Positions 44,085-53,472 are shown, numbered from the stretch's first letter. The stretch: 64,000 nt of DNA from Caballeronia sp. INDeC2 (GCF_023631325.1 NZ_JALQDG010000026.1:123666-187665), one strand, 5' to 3'. Numbers and translations: made by a program. The notes: generated from the sequence alone by a model not told the origin.

Positions 44085-44927
44085 ATGACCATAGATAGCG
44101 CAGTTCGATTGGACGAACCAAATATTCTAGCCCCGCGCTCGTACCTGTTCGTGCCGGGAAACCGTCCGGAACGATTCGAGAAGGCGCGTACGGCCGGCGC
44201 TGACCAGGTGATCTTCGACCTCGAAGACGCCGTGCAGGCGGACGCGAAACCTGGCGCGCGCTTCTCCGTGCTGGCTGGGCTCGACGCACTCCGGCCGGCG
44301 CTAGTGCGCATCAACGGCTTCGACACGCCATGGTTTGAAGAAGACGTTGCCGCGCTTGCCGCGTGTCCCGGGGTCGCCGGCATCCTGGTTCCAAAGGCCG
44401 AGAGGCTGGAGCAACTGCACGCCGTGCTTAAAAGGGCTCATCGGGATCTGCTGCTTTTTCCGATGATCGAGACGGCTAGGGGTATCGCAAATCTCTCGGC
44501 GCTTTGCGCGGCCCCGCGTGTCAAGCGGCTGGCTTTCGGAACGCTCGATTTTCAGATCGACCTTGGCATTGAAGGCGATGCAGACGAACTGAACCTGTTT
44601 CGCTCGCAGATCGTCCTGGCCTCTCGGCTCGCGGGAATCGATGCACCGGTGGATGGTATATCCACCGTGATCTCGGATTCTTCCGTCATAGAAGCTGAGG
44701 CTCGGCGTAGCAGACGCTTCGGGTTTGGCGGCAAGCTGTGCATCCATCCGGCTCAGATCGATGCCGTTCATCGTGCCTATACATGGAGTGAAGCGGAGAA
44801 GGATTGGGCGCATCGAGTATTGCTCGCCGTGGAAGCGAGTAATGGCGCAGCCGTGGCGGTCGATGGAAAAATGGTCGATCTTCCGGTACTCCTGAAGGCG
44901 CGCCGGGTTGCCGCCCAGGCCCGATGA
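44085..44927 (+). CDS. CitE-type CoA lyase (citramalyl/malyl-CoA lyase-like)
   Basis: The 280-residue protein has the HpcH/HpaI-CitE pattern: RSYLFVPGNRPERFEKARTA, ADQVIFDLEDAV (metal-binding Asp/Glu), VRINGFDTPWFEEDVAALAA, LLLFPMIETARGIANLSALC (metal Glu) and FGTLDFQIDLGIEGDADEL (Asp). Stand-alone members of this length cleave malyl-CoA, beta-methylmalyl-CoA or citramalyl-CoA. The preceding hydratase makes citramalyl-CoA the most economical substrate, giving acetyl-CoA and pyruvate. The 3' neighbour is the convergent etfA gene (129 bases). Confidence 0.82.
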   Translation: MTIDSAVRLDEPNILAPRSYLFVPGNRPERFEKARTAGADQVIFDLEDAVQADAKPGARFSVLAGLDALRPALVRINGFDTPWFEEDVAALAACPGVAGILVPKAERLEQLHAVLKRAHRDLLLFPMIETARGIANLSALCAAPRVKRLAFGTLDFQIDLGIEGDADELNLFRSQIVLASRLAGIDAPVDGISTVISDSSVIEAEARRSRRFGFGGKLCIHPAQIDAVHRAYTWSEAEKDWAHRVLLAVEASNGAAVAVDGKMVDLPVLLKARRVAAQAR

Positions 44928-45055
44928 ACCGCGCGATTCGGTGACTTGATGGTCGCGGCGCTTTCACTTGCCAGGAAGCGCGAACTGCGCACGTCCATCG
45001 GAGAGGAACCGGCAGATCGCGTATTTTCCGTTTAGCGGCGTGCCGGTGCCACACA

Positions 45056-46000
45056 TTAGGGCAGGGTGCTCACCAGTTCCGGCACGACCGTAAACAGATC
45101 GCCGACGAGGCCATAATCGGCGACACCGAAGATCGGCGCTTCAGCGTCCTTGTTGATCGCGACGATGACCTTGCTGTCCTTCATGCCGGCCAGATGCTGA
45201 ATGGCGCCCGAGATGCCGACTGCCACGTACAACTGCGGCGCGACGATCTTGCCGGTTTGACCCACCTGATAGTCGTTCGGGACGAAGCCCGCATCGACCG
45301 CCGCACGCGATGCACCGAGCGCCGCGCCGAGCTTGTCCGCCAGCGGTTCGAGCACCTTCGTATAGTTCTCGCCGTTGCCGAGGCCGCGTCCGCCCGACAC
45401 GATGACCGAAGCCGACGTCAGTTCCGGACGATCCAGCTTCGTCAGCTCACGCGACACGAATCGCGAAATGCCAGCGTCCGCAGACGCTTCGATCCTTTCC
45501 ACCGTTGCACTGCCGCCTTCCGTTGCGACCGGATCGAAACCCGTCGAACGGACGGTGATCACCTTAATCGGATCGCTCGATTGCACCGTCGCAATAACGT
45601 TGCCCGCGTAGATCGGACGCTCGAAGGTGTCGTCGCTATCGACTGCGGTGATATCGCTGATTTGCGCGACGTTGAGATGCGCGGCAATGCGCGGCGCGAT
45701 GTTCTTGCCATAAGCCGTCGCGGGCGCAAGGATATGCGAATAATCCTTCGTATCTCGCACAATCGTCAGCACCGTGCCTTCGACGTTTTCGGCCAGACCG
45801 TCCGCAAGTTGCTGCGCATCGGCGAGCAGCACTTTCGATACACCCGCGATTTTCGCGGCGGCATCGGCTGCGGCTTGCGCATTCGAACCTGCCACAAGCA
45901 CGTGAACATCGCCGCCGATCTTCGAAGCAGCGGCAACCGTGTTCAGCGTCGCTGCCTTGATCGATGCATTGTCATGCTCTGAGATTACCAGAATCGTCAT
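45056..46000 (-). CDS. etfA: Electron transfer flavoprotein alpha subunit
   Basis: The 314-residue protein has the ETF alpha order. The N-terminal domain is MTILVISEHDNASIKAATLN, with HVLVAGSNAQAAADAAAKIA. The C-terminal FAD domain has VIVSGGRGLGNGENYTKVLE, GASRAAVDAGFVPNDYQVGQ, TGKIVAPQLYVAVGISGAIQ, HLAGMKDSKVIVAINKD and DAEAPIFGVADYGLVGDLF. With EtfB it accepts electrons from acyl-CoA dehydrogenases. It is 11 bases after etfB, a standard operon order. Confidence 0.95.
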   Translation of the reverse strand: MTILVISEHDNASIKAATLNTVAAASKIGGDVHVLVAGSNAQAAADAAAKIAGVSKVLLADAQQLADGLAENVEGTVLTIVRDTKDYSHILAPATAYGKNIAPRIAAHLNVAQISDITAVDSDDTFERPIYAGNVIATVQSSDPIKVITVRSTGFDPVATEGGSATVERIEASADAGISRFVSRELTKLDRPELTSASVIVSGGRGLGNGENYTKVLEPLADKLGAALGASRAAVDAGFVPNDYQVGQTGKIVAPQLYVAVGISGAIQHLAGMKDSKVIVAINKDAEAPIFGVADYGLVGDLFTVVPELVSTLP

Positions 46001-46011
46001 GTCCTTTCCCC

Positions 46012-46761
46012 TTACAGCACTTTGGCTTCGGTCTTGAGCTTCTCGACGAGCGTCTTCACGTCCGGCACCATGACGCCGGCGGAGCGCTTGGGCGGCTCGG
46101 CGACCTTCAGCATCTTCAGACGCGGCGCGACATCGACGCCGAGATCCGCCGGCTTCAAGATTTCAAGAGGCTTCTTCTTCGCCTTCATGATGTTGGGCAG
46201 CGTGACATAGCGCGGCTCGTTCAGGCGCAAGTCGGTGGTGACGACCGCGGGTAGCGTGAGCGAAAGCGTTTCAGAACCGCCATCGACTTCGCGCGACACG
46301 GTCGCCTTGCCATCGGCCACGACGACCTTCGATGCAAACGTCGCCTGCGGCAATCCAGTTAGCGCGGCGAGCATCTGCCCCGTCTGATTCGAATCGTCGT
46401 CGATGGCTTGCTTGCCGAGGATCATCAGTTGCGGCTGTTCCTTATCGACCAACGCCCTGAGAATCTTCGCGACCGCCAGCGGCTGCAATTCATCAGCCGA
46501 TTCAACGAGAATCCCGCGATCCGCGCCGATCGCCATCGCGGTGCGTAGCGTCTCCTGACATTGCGTCACGCCGCACGACACGGCCACGACCTCGGTCGCA
46601 ATGCCGGCTTCACGCAAACGCACCGCTTCTTCTACCGCGATTTCGTCGAATGGATTCATCGACATCTTCACGTTCCCGATATCGACGCCGCTTCCGTCCG
46701 ACTTCACGCGAACCTTCACGTTGTAGTCAACGACGCGTTTCACTGAAACAAATATCTTCAC
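46012..46761 (-). CDS. etfB: Electron transfer flavoprotein beta subunit
   Basis: The 249-residue protein begins [20 protein letters not shown] and contains [38 protein letters not shown] (AMP/ADP-binding) and [20 protein letters not shown], the beta-subunit signature. It is the first gene of the leftward etfBA pair. Lying next to a CoA-dicarboxylate cluster and ETF-QO, it may be dedicated to that dehydrogenase or be the general housekeeping copy. Confidence 0.95.
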   Translation of the reverse strand: MKIFVSVKRVVDYNVKVRVKSDGSGVDIGNVKMSMNPFDEIAVEEAVRLREAGIATEVVAVSCGVTQCQETLRTAMAIGADRGILVESADELQPLAVAKILRALVDKEQPQLMILGKQAIDDDSNQTGQMLAALTGLPQATFASKVVVADGKATVSREVDGGSETLSLTLPAVVTTDLRLNEPRYVTLPNIMKAKKKPLEILKPADLGVDVAPRLKMLKVAEPPKRSAGVMVPDVKTLVEKLKTEAKVL

Positions 46762-46957
46762 TATCCTGCTCCGTTGCGTTGAAAGGCCGCATCGCGCCGT
46801 GATGCGCTCACGGCGTGTCGGATGAATGAACGATAGGGCATTGCAGGTGTCGGCGGCAGTCCTCGTGCTATATGACCGTCATGCCGAACCGGTATGTCAA
46901 ATGCGAGCTTGGCAATCCCGTAGGTCGCGCAGCCGGCAAGGCGTTGCACTTGCTGGA

Positions 46958-47617
46958 TCAGCGTCGCCACGATCCATGCGGCAATTCGACGTCCCGCTCA
47001 GCCATCGCGAGTTTTGTTTTCAGACTCGGTTGGTCGAGCGGGATGCAATATGCCGGTTTCGCGCGTTCGAAGCGCCAACTGTCGGCAAGCCGGCCTGCAT
47101 CGAACGCGTCATAACCACACTCGTCGAGCCACGCTGCGACAACTCTTTTAGAGTCGGCATCATCGCCTGCGATCGGCAATGCGCGACGGTTGGGAGTCCC
47201 GGCCGCCTGTCCTGTCGTCTCGATGTCCTTAGCCAGAATCGCATTGAAGGCCTTGACGACGCGCGCTCCCGGAAAGCGGGTCGCCACGAGTTGCGAGGTG
47301 GTCGTCTCGTGGCGGTCTAGCGCCTCGATTCGGCCGTCGCGTTCGGGGTAGTAGTTACAGGTGTCAATTAGGATTTTGCCCGCGAATGGCCCTGCAGGCA
47401 CGTTGCTAATGCCGCGCAACGGAACGGCCAACACGACAATGTCGCCGAATACCGCCGCCTGTTCCGCTGTGCCAGCTTTGCAACCGATCGCAGACACGGT
47501 GCTGCCAAGCGTCGCCGGTCCGCGCGAGTTGCTGATCATCACCTCGTGCCCCTGGCGGATGCCAAGGGTAGCCAGCGAGCGGCCAATGTACCCCGCTCCA
47601 ATAATTCCGATCTTCAT
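46958..47617 (-). CDS. NADP-binding oxidoreductase, F420-reductase-like
   Basis: The 219-residue protein begins with a Rossmann motif (MKIGIIGAGYIGRSLATLGI). VMISNSRGPATLG follows, in which S-N-S-R is a 2'-phosphate-binding pattern for NADP. VVLAVPLRGI, ILIDTCNYYPERDG and VVKAFNAILAKDI follow, as in NpdG/DUF-type F420:NADP oxidoreductase-like proteins of bacteria without F420. The substrate is unknown. It is divergent from the LysR gene at 47747 (129-bp gap) and is likely its target. Confidence 0.82.
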   Translation of the reverse strand: MKIGIIGAGYIGRSLATLGIRQGHEVMISNSRGPATLGSTVSAIGCKAGTAEQAAVFGDIVVLAVPLRGISNVPAGPFAGKILIDTCNYYPERDGRIEALDRHETTTSQLVATRFPGARVVKAFNAILAKDIETTGQAAGTPNRRALPIAGDDADSKRVVAAWLDECGYDAFDAGRLADSWRFERAKPAYCIPLDQPSLKTKLAMAERDVELPHGSWRR

Positions 47618-47746
47618 TGCAGTGACTCCTTCGGTCAGTTTGATTCAGCGAGCGCCTCCAACGTTCGTCGCCTGACGCACTATGATTCGAAGCTCGGGCG
47701 TGATAAAGAGCTATTGAGCGTGGGCTGACGAAACCGGGAGTTTGCA

Positions 47747-48637
47747 ATGATGGATCGCCTCACCAGCATGGCGGTGTTTGTGAAGACCGCCGACACCGGG
47801 TCGTTCGCCGCGGCCGCGCTAGCGTTCAACATCTCGGCACAGATGGCAGGCCGGCATGTGGCCGAGCTCGAAGCGCGCATTGGCGGCCAACTGATCAACC
47901 GGACCACGCGGCGCCAGAATCTGACCGAGATCGGTGTGGTGTTCTACGAACGCTGCAAGCAGCTGCTCGCCGATGCCGAAGAGGCGGAGGCGATCGCGAG
48001 CACGCTTTCGACGACTCCGCGTGGACGGTTGCGGCTCACCGCGCCGGTCACTTTCGGGCTTTTCGGTCTCGCGCCGCTCGTCGCGCCCTACTTGCTGGAT
48101 CGTCCAGAGGTCGAGATGGACCTCACGCTGACTGATCGCTATGTCGATCTGATCGGCGAGGGTTTCGACGCGGCGATCCGGCTCGGGCCGCTCGTCGATT
48201 CATCGCTGGTGGCGCGCGCACTCGCGCCTTACCGACTGATAGCGTGCGCCGCGCCCGCGTACCTCGCCCGGCACGGCACACCATCGGATCCGTCCGAGCT
48301 TGCGGGCCGCGAGTGTCTCAGTTTCGCCTACAGCGCGTCCCCGCCGGCATCGGAATGGCACTTTGCGCACGGCGGACAATCCAGTGCCGTACCGATTCGT
48401 TCTCGTCTCCGCACCAACGACACCCGGGCCCTGATCACCGCCGCGATAGACGGACTTGGCATCATGATGGCCCCGGAAATCGCGGTGCGGGACCATCTGG
48501 CGCGCGGCGCGCTCGTACGTGTGCTGGAGGCGTTCGCCGTGCCGGCCCGTCCGATGCATATCGTGTTCCCGTCGGGACGTATGACCCTCAAGCTGCGCCA
48601 GTTTGTCGATCATGTGTTGGCAGCTCACAGCAGCTAG
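47747..48637 (+). CDS. LysR-family transcriptional regulator
   Basis: The 296-residue protein has a LysR helix-turn-helix (MAVFVKTADTGSFAAAALAF, NISAQMAGRHVAELEARIGG) and an effector domain of the DsdC/CrgA group (GRLRLTAPVTFGLFGLAPLV, LIGEGFDAAIRLGPLVDSSL, AAIDGLGIMMAPEIAVRDHL). It diverges from the NADP oxidoreductase gene and is upstream of the acyl-CoA dehydrogenase operon, so either could be its target. Divergent arrangement makes the oxidoreductase the first candidate. Confidence 0.9.
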   Translation: MMDRLTSMAVFVKTADTGSFAAAALAFNISAQMAGRHVAELEARIGGQLINRTTRRQNLTEIGVVFYERCKQLLADAEEAEAIASTLSTTPRGRLRLTAPVTFGLFGLAPLVAPYLLDRPEVEMDLTLTDRYVDLIGEGFDAAIRLGPLVDSSLVARALAPYRLIACAAPAYLARHGTPSDPSELAGRECLSFAYSASPPASEWHFAHGGQSSAVPIRSRLRTNDTRALITAAIDGLGIMMAPEIAVRDHLARGALVRVLEAFAVPARPMHIVFPSGRMTLKLRQFVDHVLAAHSS

Positions 48638-48875
48638 GCACCTGGCAACACTCAACGGCATCGCAGGCGACGCATCGCGGCACAAGGAACGCTCGGACCC
48701 AGGTCCTGAAGCATCGTCCCCAGCCATACCGCTACCGCATGTCGGCCATGCGCGCCTGCCGCTACCGGCGCAGGCGCGGCTTGCCTATCCTGCATCTAAC
48801 AAGTCCGGGCAAGCCCAGCCATATGGCGTAGCCGCCCGAGTCAGCCAGTCCTGGCCCACTATCCAACACCATACA

Positions 48876-50585
48876 ATGCTCTATCAATCTGTTTCAGAAA
48901 GCTTTACCGCCGCGACTACTGTGCTGCGTCGTGTTCGCTGGTTGCTCGACGAGGCAGTACTCGCGGTCGTCCGCTCATGTGTGGTCGATGGCAGGCTCGA
49001 TGCAGCACGGCTCGACGAATTTCAGTTCGCCAGCTATGAAATCGCGCTGGCAAGTGCGGAACTGCTTGCTGCGGAAACCGCCTGCGACCGCACCGATCCG
49101 GCGGACTGCGCGACCGACCTGGACATAGGTCTCTCGCTCGCCTTTGCCGGCGACGCGACGACGAGCGTGCTGCAGCGTCTCGATGCTTTGTATGTCGACC
49201 TGGCCATTCCCGCCGCCGGTCTCCATGAAGTGACGCAAAGTGCGGAGTTTGCGCGCTTGCGCCAGGCGGCTTGCAGTAGCGAAGCGCTTGGGCACCTCGG
49301 CGAGGCGCTCGCCTCGGCCGAGTCGATCGCCGACATCAAACAGCCCGAGGACGTCGCAATGGCGCAAGAGGCGTTCCGGCGCTTCGCCAAGGAAGTGGTC
49401 GCACCGCTCGCCGAACGCATTCATCGTCATGATCTGACGGTACCCACAGAAATTCTGGATGGCATGCGCGAGATGGGCGCCTTCGGGCTGTCAATACCGG
49501 AGTCACTCGGCGGCAGTGCTTCGGAAACCGGTAACGACACGCTGATGATGGTCGCCGTCACCGAGGCGCTGTCGGAGGCGTCGCTGGCCGCGGCGGGCAG
49601 TCTCATCACGCGTCCAGAGATTCTCTCTCGCGCGCTGCTGACGGGCGGTACGGATACTCAAAAGCAGCGCTGGCTGCCCGCGATCGCATCAGGCGAAGCG
49701 CTGTGCGGCATCGCGATCACCGAGCCGGACTTCGGTTCCGATGTTGCGAGCCTGAGCCTCAAGAGCACTCGTGTGGATGGCGGTTGGCTGCTTGATGGTG
49801 CGAAGACGTGGTGCACTTTTGCCGGCATGGCGAACTTGTTGATGGTGGTAACCCGCACGGACCCTAACCGGTCGGCCGGACATCGCGGCCTGTCGATCAT
49901 GCTCGTCGAAAAGCCGTCGAGCGACGCGCACGAGTTTGACTTCGCGCAGCCGGAGGGAGGCCGTCTCACCGGACGAGCGATTCCGACCATCGGCTATCGC
50001 GGCATGCACTCATTCGACCTGCATTTCGAGCGCTTCTTCGTGCCTGACACCCACGTGCTCGGCGGCGAAGGAGGTCTCGGGAAGGGCTTTTATTTTACTA
50101 TGCAGGGCATGACGGGGGGACGCATGCAGACCGCTGCCCGCGCTTCCGGCGTCATGCGTGCCGCGCTCGATGCGGCGATCCGCTATGCAGGCGACCGTAA
50201 AGTGTTCGGCAAAGCGCTCGCGGCCTATCCGTTGACGCAAGTGAAGATTGCACGCATGGCCGCGCGCTATGCTGCATGCCGCAAGCTGACCTACGCGATT
50301 GCACGACACCTCGAGAGCGAGGGCGCGCAAATGGAAGCAAGCCTCGTCAAGCTGCTGGCGTGCCGCTCGGCCGAGATCGTCACGCGCGAAGCATTGCAGA
50401 TCCACGGTGGCATGGGCTACGCAGAAGAGAGCGCCGTGAGCCGATATTTCGTCGACGCGCGCGTGCTGTCGATCTTCGAAGGTGCCGAGGAAACGCTTGC
50501 GTTGAAGGTTGTCGCGCGCGCCCTTTATGACCGCGCGCTGACCCGCATTGCGGAAGGGCAAGCCGAGGCGAACCATGCTCTCTGA
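48876..50585 (+). CDS. Acyl-CoA dehydrogenase with N-terminal extension (methylsuccinyl-CoA dehydrogenase-like)
   Basis: The protein of about 569 residues has an acyl-CoA dehydrogenase core from about residue 165 (EDVAMAQEAFRRFAKEVVAP, FGLSIPESLGGSA, CGIAITEPDFGSDVASLSLK, ALQIHGGMGYAEESAVSRYF). It ends with FEGAEETLALKVVARALYDR carrying the expected catalytic Glu region. About 160 residues precede the core (RRVRWLLDEAVLAVVRSCVV, SYEIALASAELLAAETACDR); an extension of this size and helical character is known from (2S)-methylsuccinyl-CoA dehydrogenase. Its stop overlaps the start of the CoA-transferase gene. The ATG at 48876 is the best internal start; the frame is open further upstream and no strong ribosome-binding site is seen. 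Confidence 0.8.
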   Translation: MLYQSVSESFTAATTVLRRVRWLLDEAVLAVVRSCVVDGRLDAARLDEFQFASYEIALASAELLAAETACDRTDPADCATDLDIGLSLAFAGDATTSVLQRLDALYVDLAIPAAGLHEVTQSAEFARLRQAACSSEALGHLGEALASAESIADIKQPEDVAMAQEAFRRFAKEVVAPLAERIHRHDLTVPTEILDGMREMGAFGLSIPESLGGSASETGNDTLMMVAVTEALSEASLAAAGSLITRPEILSRALLTGGTDTQKQRWLPAIASGEALCGIAITEPDFGSDVASLSLKSTRVDGGWLLDGAKTWCTFAGMANLLMVVTRTDPNRSAGHRGLSIMLVEKPSSDAHEFDFAQPEGGRLTGRAIPTIGYRGMHSFDLHFERFFVPDTHVLGGEGGLGKGFYFTMQGMTGGRMQTAARASGVMRAALDAAIRYAGDRKVFGKALAAYPLTQVKIARMAARYAACRKLTYAIARHLESEGAQMEASLVKLLACRSAEIVTREALQIHGGMGYAEESAVSRYFVDARVLSIFEGAEETLALKVVARALYDRALTRIAEGQAEANHAL

Positions 50586-51798
50586 TGCGATTCTGAAAGG
50601 CATGCGTATCGTCGAGGCGTCGGCCTTCGTTGCGGCGCCGCTCGGCGGCATGACGCTCGCGCAACTGGGCGCCGAAGTGATCCGCATCGACCCGCTCGCA
50701 GGCGGTTTGGATTACCTGCGGTGGCCGGTCACGGCGGATAATACGAGCCTCTTCTGGTGCGGCCTTAACAAGTCGAAGAAATCCGTGATACTCGATCTTG
50801 GGACCGCTGAGGGGCGCGAGCTTGCCGCCGCGCTCGTCACCGCTCCGGGACCGGACGCCGGGATTCTGCTCACCAACTTTCCGCCGCGCGGCTTCCTCGA
50901 CTATGACGCATTGAGTGCACGACGCGCCGACCTGATTCAGTTGACGATCACCGGCGACCGCCACGGCCGTTCGGCGGTCGATTACACGGTCAATCCGCGC
51001 ATTGGCATACCGTACCTCACCGGTAGCGGCACCGCCGACACAGTCTGCAATCACGTGCTGCCCGCGTGGGATCTCGTGACTGGCAACCTGGCTGCGCTCG
51101 GTATCCTGGCGGCCGAACGTAGTCGGCGGCAGAACGGTACGGGACAGCATGTCAAACTTGCGCTCGAGGACGCGGCGCTCGCGGTGATGGGTCACCTCGG
51201 CTTTCTCGCCGAAGCGCAGCTTGGAAAGCAGCGCGAACGAGTGGGCAACCACCTGTTCGGCGCGTTCGGCCGCGACTTCCTGACCGCGGACGGGCAGCGC
51301 ATCATGGTTGTGGGTTTGACCGCGAAGCAATGGAAGTCGCTTTGCGTGGCCACTGGCCTCACCGAGCGCGTCGATGAGCTCGGCCGCTCGGTTGGTCTCG
51401 ACCTCCGGCGTGAGGGTAATCGCTTTATCGCACGCGCCGAACTTGCCGCGCTTTTTGAGCCGTGGATCGGCGCGCGAACGTTGGCGGAAGTTGCCTGCGT
51501 ATTCGATGCTCATGCTGTTTGCTGGAGCCGATACCAGACCGTACGCGAACTGGTCGAAACCGATCCCGAATGCTCGTTGGCGAATCCGCTCTTTTCGGCT
51601 GTCGAGCAGCCCGGCGTCGGCGAGATACTTGCACCGTCTTCGCCGCTTACATTTTCGACGCTCGCACGCGCCCCAGCGCAACCCGCGCCTCGCCTTGGCG
51701 AACACACGGAACAGGTGCTCACGGATGTCCTCGGCCTGTCGAGCGGGCAATTGGGTTCCTTGATCGATCGCAAGATCGCGGGCCGCCCGCCGGCCTGA
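50575..51798 (+). CDS. Class III CoA-transferase (CaiB/BaiF family)
   Basis: The 407-residue protein has the CaiB/BaiF pattern: ILKGMRIVEASAFVAAPLGG, LAQLGAEVIRIDPLAGGLDY, KSVILDLGTAEGRELAAALV, and QHVKLALEDAALAVMGHLGF holding the catalytic Asp near residue 200. Relatives include succinyl-CoA:itaconate CoA-transferase and mesaconyl-CoA C1-C4 CoA transferase. The gene starts inside the last codons of the acyl-CoA dehydrogenase gene (11-base overlap), so the two are translationally coupled. A role in moving CoA on a C5 dicarboxylate fits the neighbours; the exact donor is unknown. Confidence 0.85.
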   Translation: MLSDAILKGMRIVEASAFVAAPLGGMTLAQLGAEVIRIDPLAGGLDYLRWPVTADNTSLFWCGLNKSKKSVILDLGTAEGRELAAALVTAPGPDAGILLTNFPPRGFLDYDALSARRADLIQLTITGDRHGRSAVDYTVNPRIGIPYLTGSGTADTVCNHVLPAWDLVTGNLAALGILAAERSRRQNGTGQHVKLALEDAALAVMGHLGFLAEAQLGKQRERVGNHLFGAFGRDFLTADGQRIMVVGLTAKQWKSLCVATGLTERVDELGRSVGLDLRREGNRFIARAELAALFEPWIGARTLAEVACVFDAHAVCWSRYQTVRELVETDPECSLANPLFSAVEQPGVGEILAPSSPLTFSTLARAPAQPAPRLGEHTEQVLTDVLGLSSGQLGSLIDRKIAGRPPA

Positions 51799-51864
51799 TA
51801 CGCGTTCTAACTCTCCGATTTCCAGCACGCGCCTCACAATTAGACGAAGGCGCAAGGAGCCGAC

Positions 51865-53112
51865 TTGCATACCGATTTACTGCCCGACCTTACGCCATAT
51901 TTGCGTGAAGGGAATACCGTCATGTGGGGACAGGCGACCGCCGAACCCTTGACCCTCACCCGGGCGCTAGTCGCGCAACGGGCGCAGTTCGGGCGCCTGA
52001 ATCTTTTTTTGGGAATTGACCTGAGCGGCACTGTGCGTCCGGAACACGCCGATCACTTTCGCTTCATGAGTTATTGTGGAGCGGGCGGCAATCGGGCGCT
52101 TGGCAAAGCGGGGCTACTCGAGATCGTTCCCACGCCCTATTCGCTTCTATTGCGCGAGATGGCCCGCGCGAGCAAACGTATCGACGTTGTTCTCGTGCAA
52201 GTCTCCGAGGCCGATGAAGACGGCTTGTACAGCCTTGGCGTGGCGAACGATCTCCTCATTGCGGCCATCGAGCAGGCGAGGGTAGTCATCGCCGAAGTCA
52301 ACCCTGGTGTCCCGCGCACATACGGCGAGCGCCGATTACACCCGGACGAGATCGACGCGCTTGTTCCTGCCGCTTTTGCGCCACTTGAAGCACCGTACAG
52401 CGTGCCGTCGCCCGCCGAAGAACGCATTGCAGAGCACGTTGCATCGCTTGTCGAGGACGGAGCAACGCTGCAGGTCGGACTCGGGGGCGTTGCGGAAGCG
52501 ACCCTCAGACGATTGACTGATCGTAAAGATTTGGGCATCCACTCGGGTATCATCGGCGATGCGCTGGTTGATCTGGCCGAATCCGGTGCGCTCACCAACG
52601 CGCGTAAGAAGCGCAATACCGGCAGGAGCGTCGCGGGCGTCCTGATGGGCACGAAGCGGCTCTATGCCTACGCCGACCGAAATCCCGACATCGTCTTGCG
52701 CGGCACGGATGAAACGCACGGTGCGGAAGCGTTGCGATCGATCGAGCGCTTCGTCGCCATCAACTCTGCAATTGAAGTCGATTTGACCGGCCAGGCAAAC
52801 TCTGAAGTCGCAAATGGCGACTATCTTGGGGCGGTAGGGGGCGCGCCCGATTTTTTGCGCGCCGCGCATCTGAGCCGAGGGGGCGTTCCGGTAATCGCGC
52901 TGCGTTCGACGGCGGCGGGGCGGTCACGTATTGTTGCTTCGTTGTCCGGGCCCACGAGCACCGTGCGCTGCGACGCTGGGGTGATCGTGACCGAACACGG
53001 TATCGCGGATCTGCGTGGCCGTTCACTGACCGAACGCGTTAGGTGCCTGATAGCGATTGCAGATCCGAGTCACCAAGAGCGACTCGAGCGCGAGGCGCAT
53101 GCCGGTCGTTGA
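51865..53112 (+). CDS. Acetyl-CoA hydrolase/transferase-family CoA-transferase
   Basis: The 415-residue protein belongs to the Cat1/4-hydroxybutyrate CoA-transferase group. YCGAGGNRALGKAGLLEIVP, RIDVVLVQVSEADEDGLYSL, EDGATLQVGLGGVAEATLRR, GLGGV (CoA loop), and FVAINSAIEVDLTGQANSEV, whose Glu is the probable acyl-carrying residue, then DAGVIVTEHGIADLRGRSLT. Yersinia RipA, an itaconate CoA-transferase, is of this family. The start codon is TTG with aaggagc six bases upstream; no ATG fits the N terminus. It follows the class III CoA-transferase gene by 66 bases. Confidence 0.85.
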   Translation: MHTDLLPDLTPYLREGNTVMWGQATAEPLTLTRALVAQRAQFGRLNLFLGIDLSGTVRPEHADHFRFMSYCGAGGNRALGKAGLLEIVPTPYSLLLREMARASKRIDVVLVQVSEADEDGLYSLGVANDLLIAAIEQARVVIAEVNPGVPRTYGERRLHPDEIDALVPAAFAPLEAPYSVPSPAEERIAEHVASLVEDGATLQVGLGGVAEATLRRLTDRKDLGIHSGIIGDALVDLAESGALTNARKKRNTGRSVAGVLMGTKRLYAYADRNPDIVLRGTDETHGAEALRSIERFVAINSAIEVDLTGQANSEVANGDYLGAVGGAPDFLRAAHLSRGGVPVIALRSTAAGRSRIVASLSGPTSTVRCDAGVIVTEHGIADLRGRSLTERVRCLIAIADPSHQERLEREAHAGR

Positions 53113-53186
53113 CGAATAGGCGGGCATGCAGGCAAGCGTCGCCGTGAATGCGATCGGGCGGCACTGGTACGATGAGTCGAGATCAG

Positions 53187-53472
53187 TCTTTCGTCACCCG
53201 CGACGAAATACCGAACCCGCAGGCCCTCGCTATGGAACTGTTCGTAAATGGCGAACTTAAGAAGCAGAGCAATACAGAAGACGTGATCTTCTCGGTCGCC
53301 TATATCGACTCATACTCAAGCGAGTTCATGACGCTCCTGCCTAGCGACATCGTTACTACCGTCGCACCCTCGGGCGTGGGACTTCGCAGGAAGCCGCCGC
53401 AGTTCCTCAAGCAGGGCGATGTAGTCGCGCTGTCCATTGAGAGCCTTGGCGCACAGACTCAGCATATCATGA
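53187..53472 (+). pseudogene. Fumarylacetoacetase-family C-terminal fragment (decayed duplicate)
   Basis: The codons FVTRDEIPNPQALAMELFVN, then QSNTEDVIFSVAYIDS, FMTLLPSDIVTTVAPSGVGL and RKPPQFLKQGDVVALS match the last third of the intact fumarylacetoacetase-family gene at 59136-59972 with many identities at base level. The conserved T-G-T-P-A-G-V-G loop has become TVAPSGVG, and the N-terminal two thirds with the metal ligands are missing. It is a relic of a second copy, lying directly after the CoA-transferase operon. Confidence 0.8.

Noticed and set aside
48603..48875. Upstream extension of the acyl-CoA dehydrogenase frame
   Set aside because: It overlaps the LysR gene end, is Pro/Ala/Arg-rich without structure, and the N-terminal domain starts naturally at 48876.
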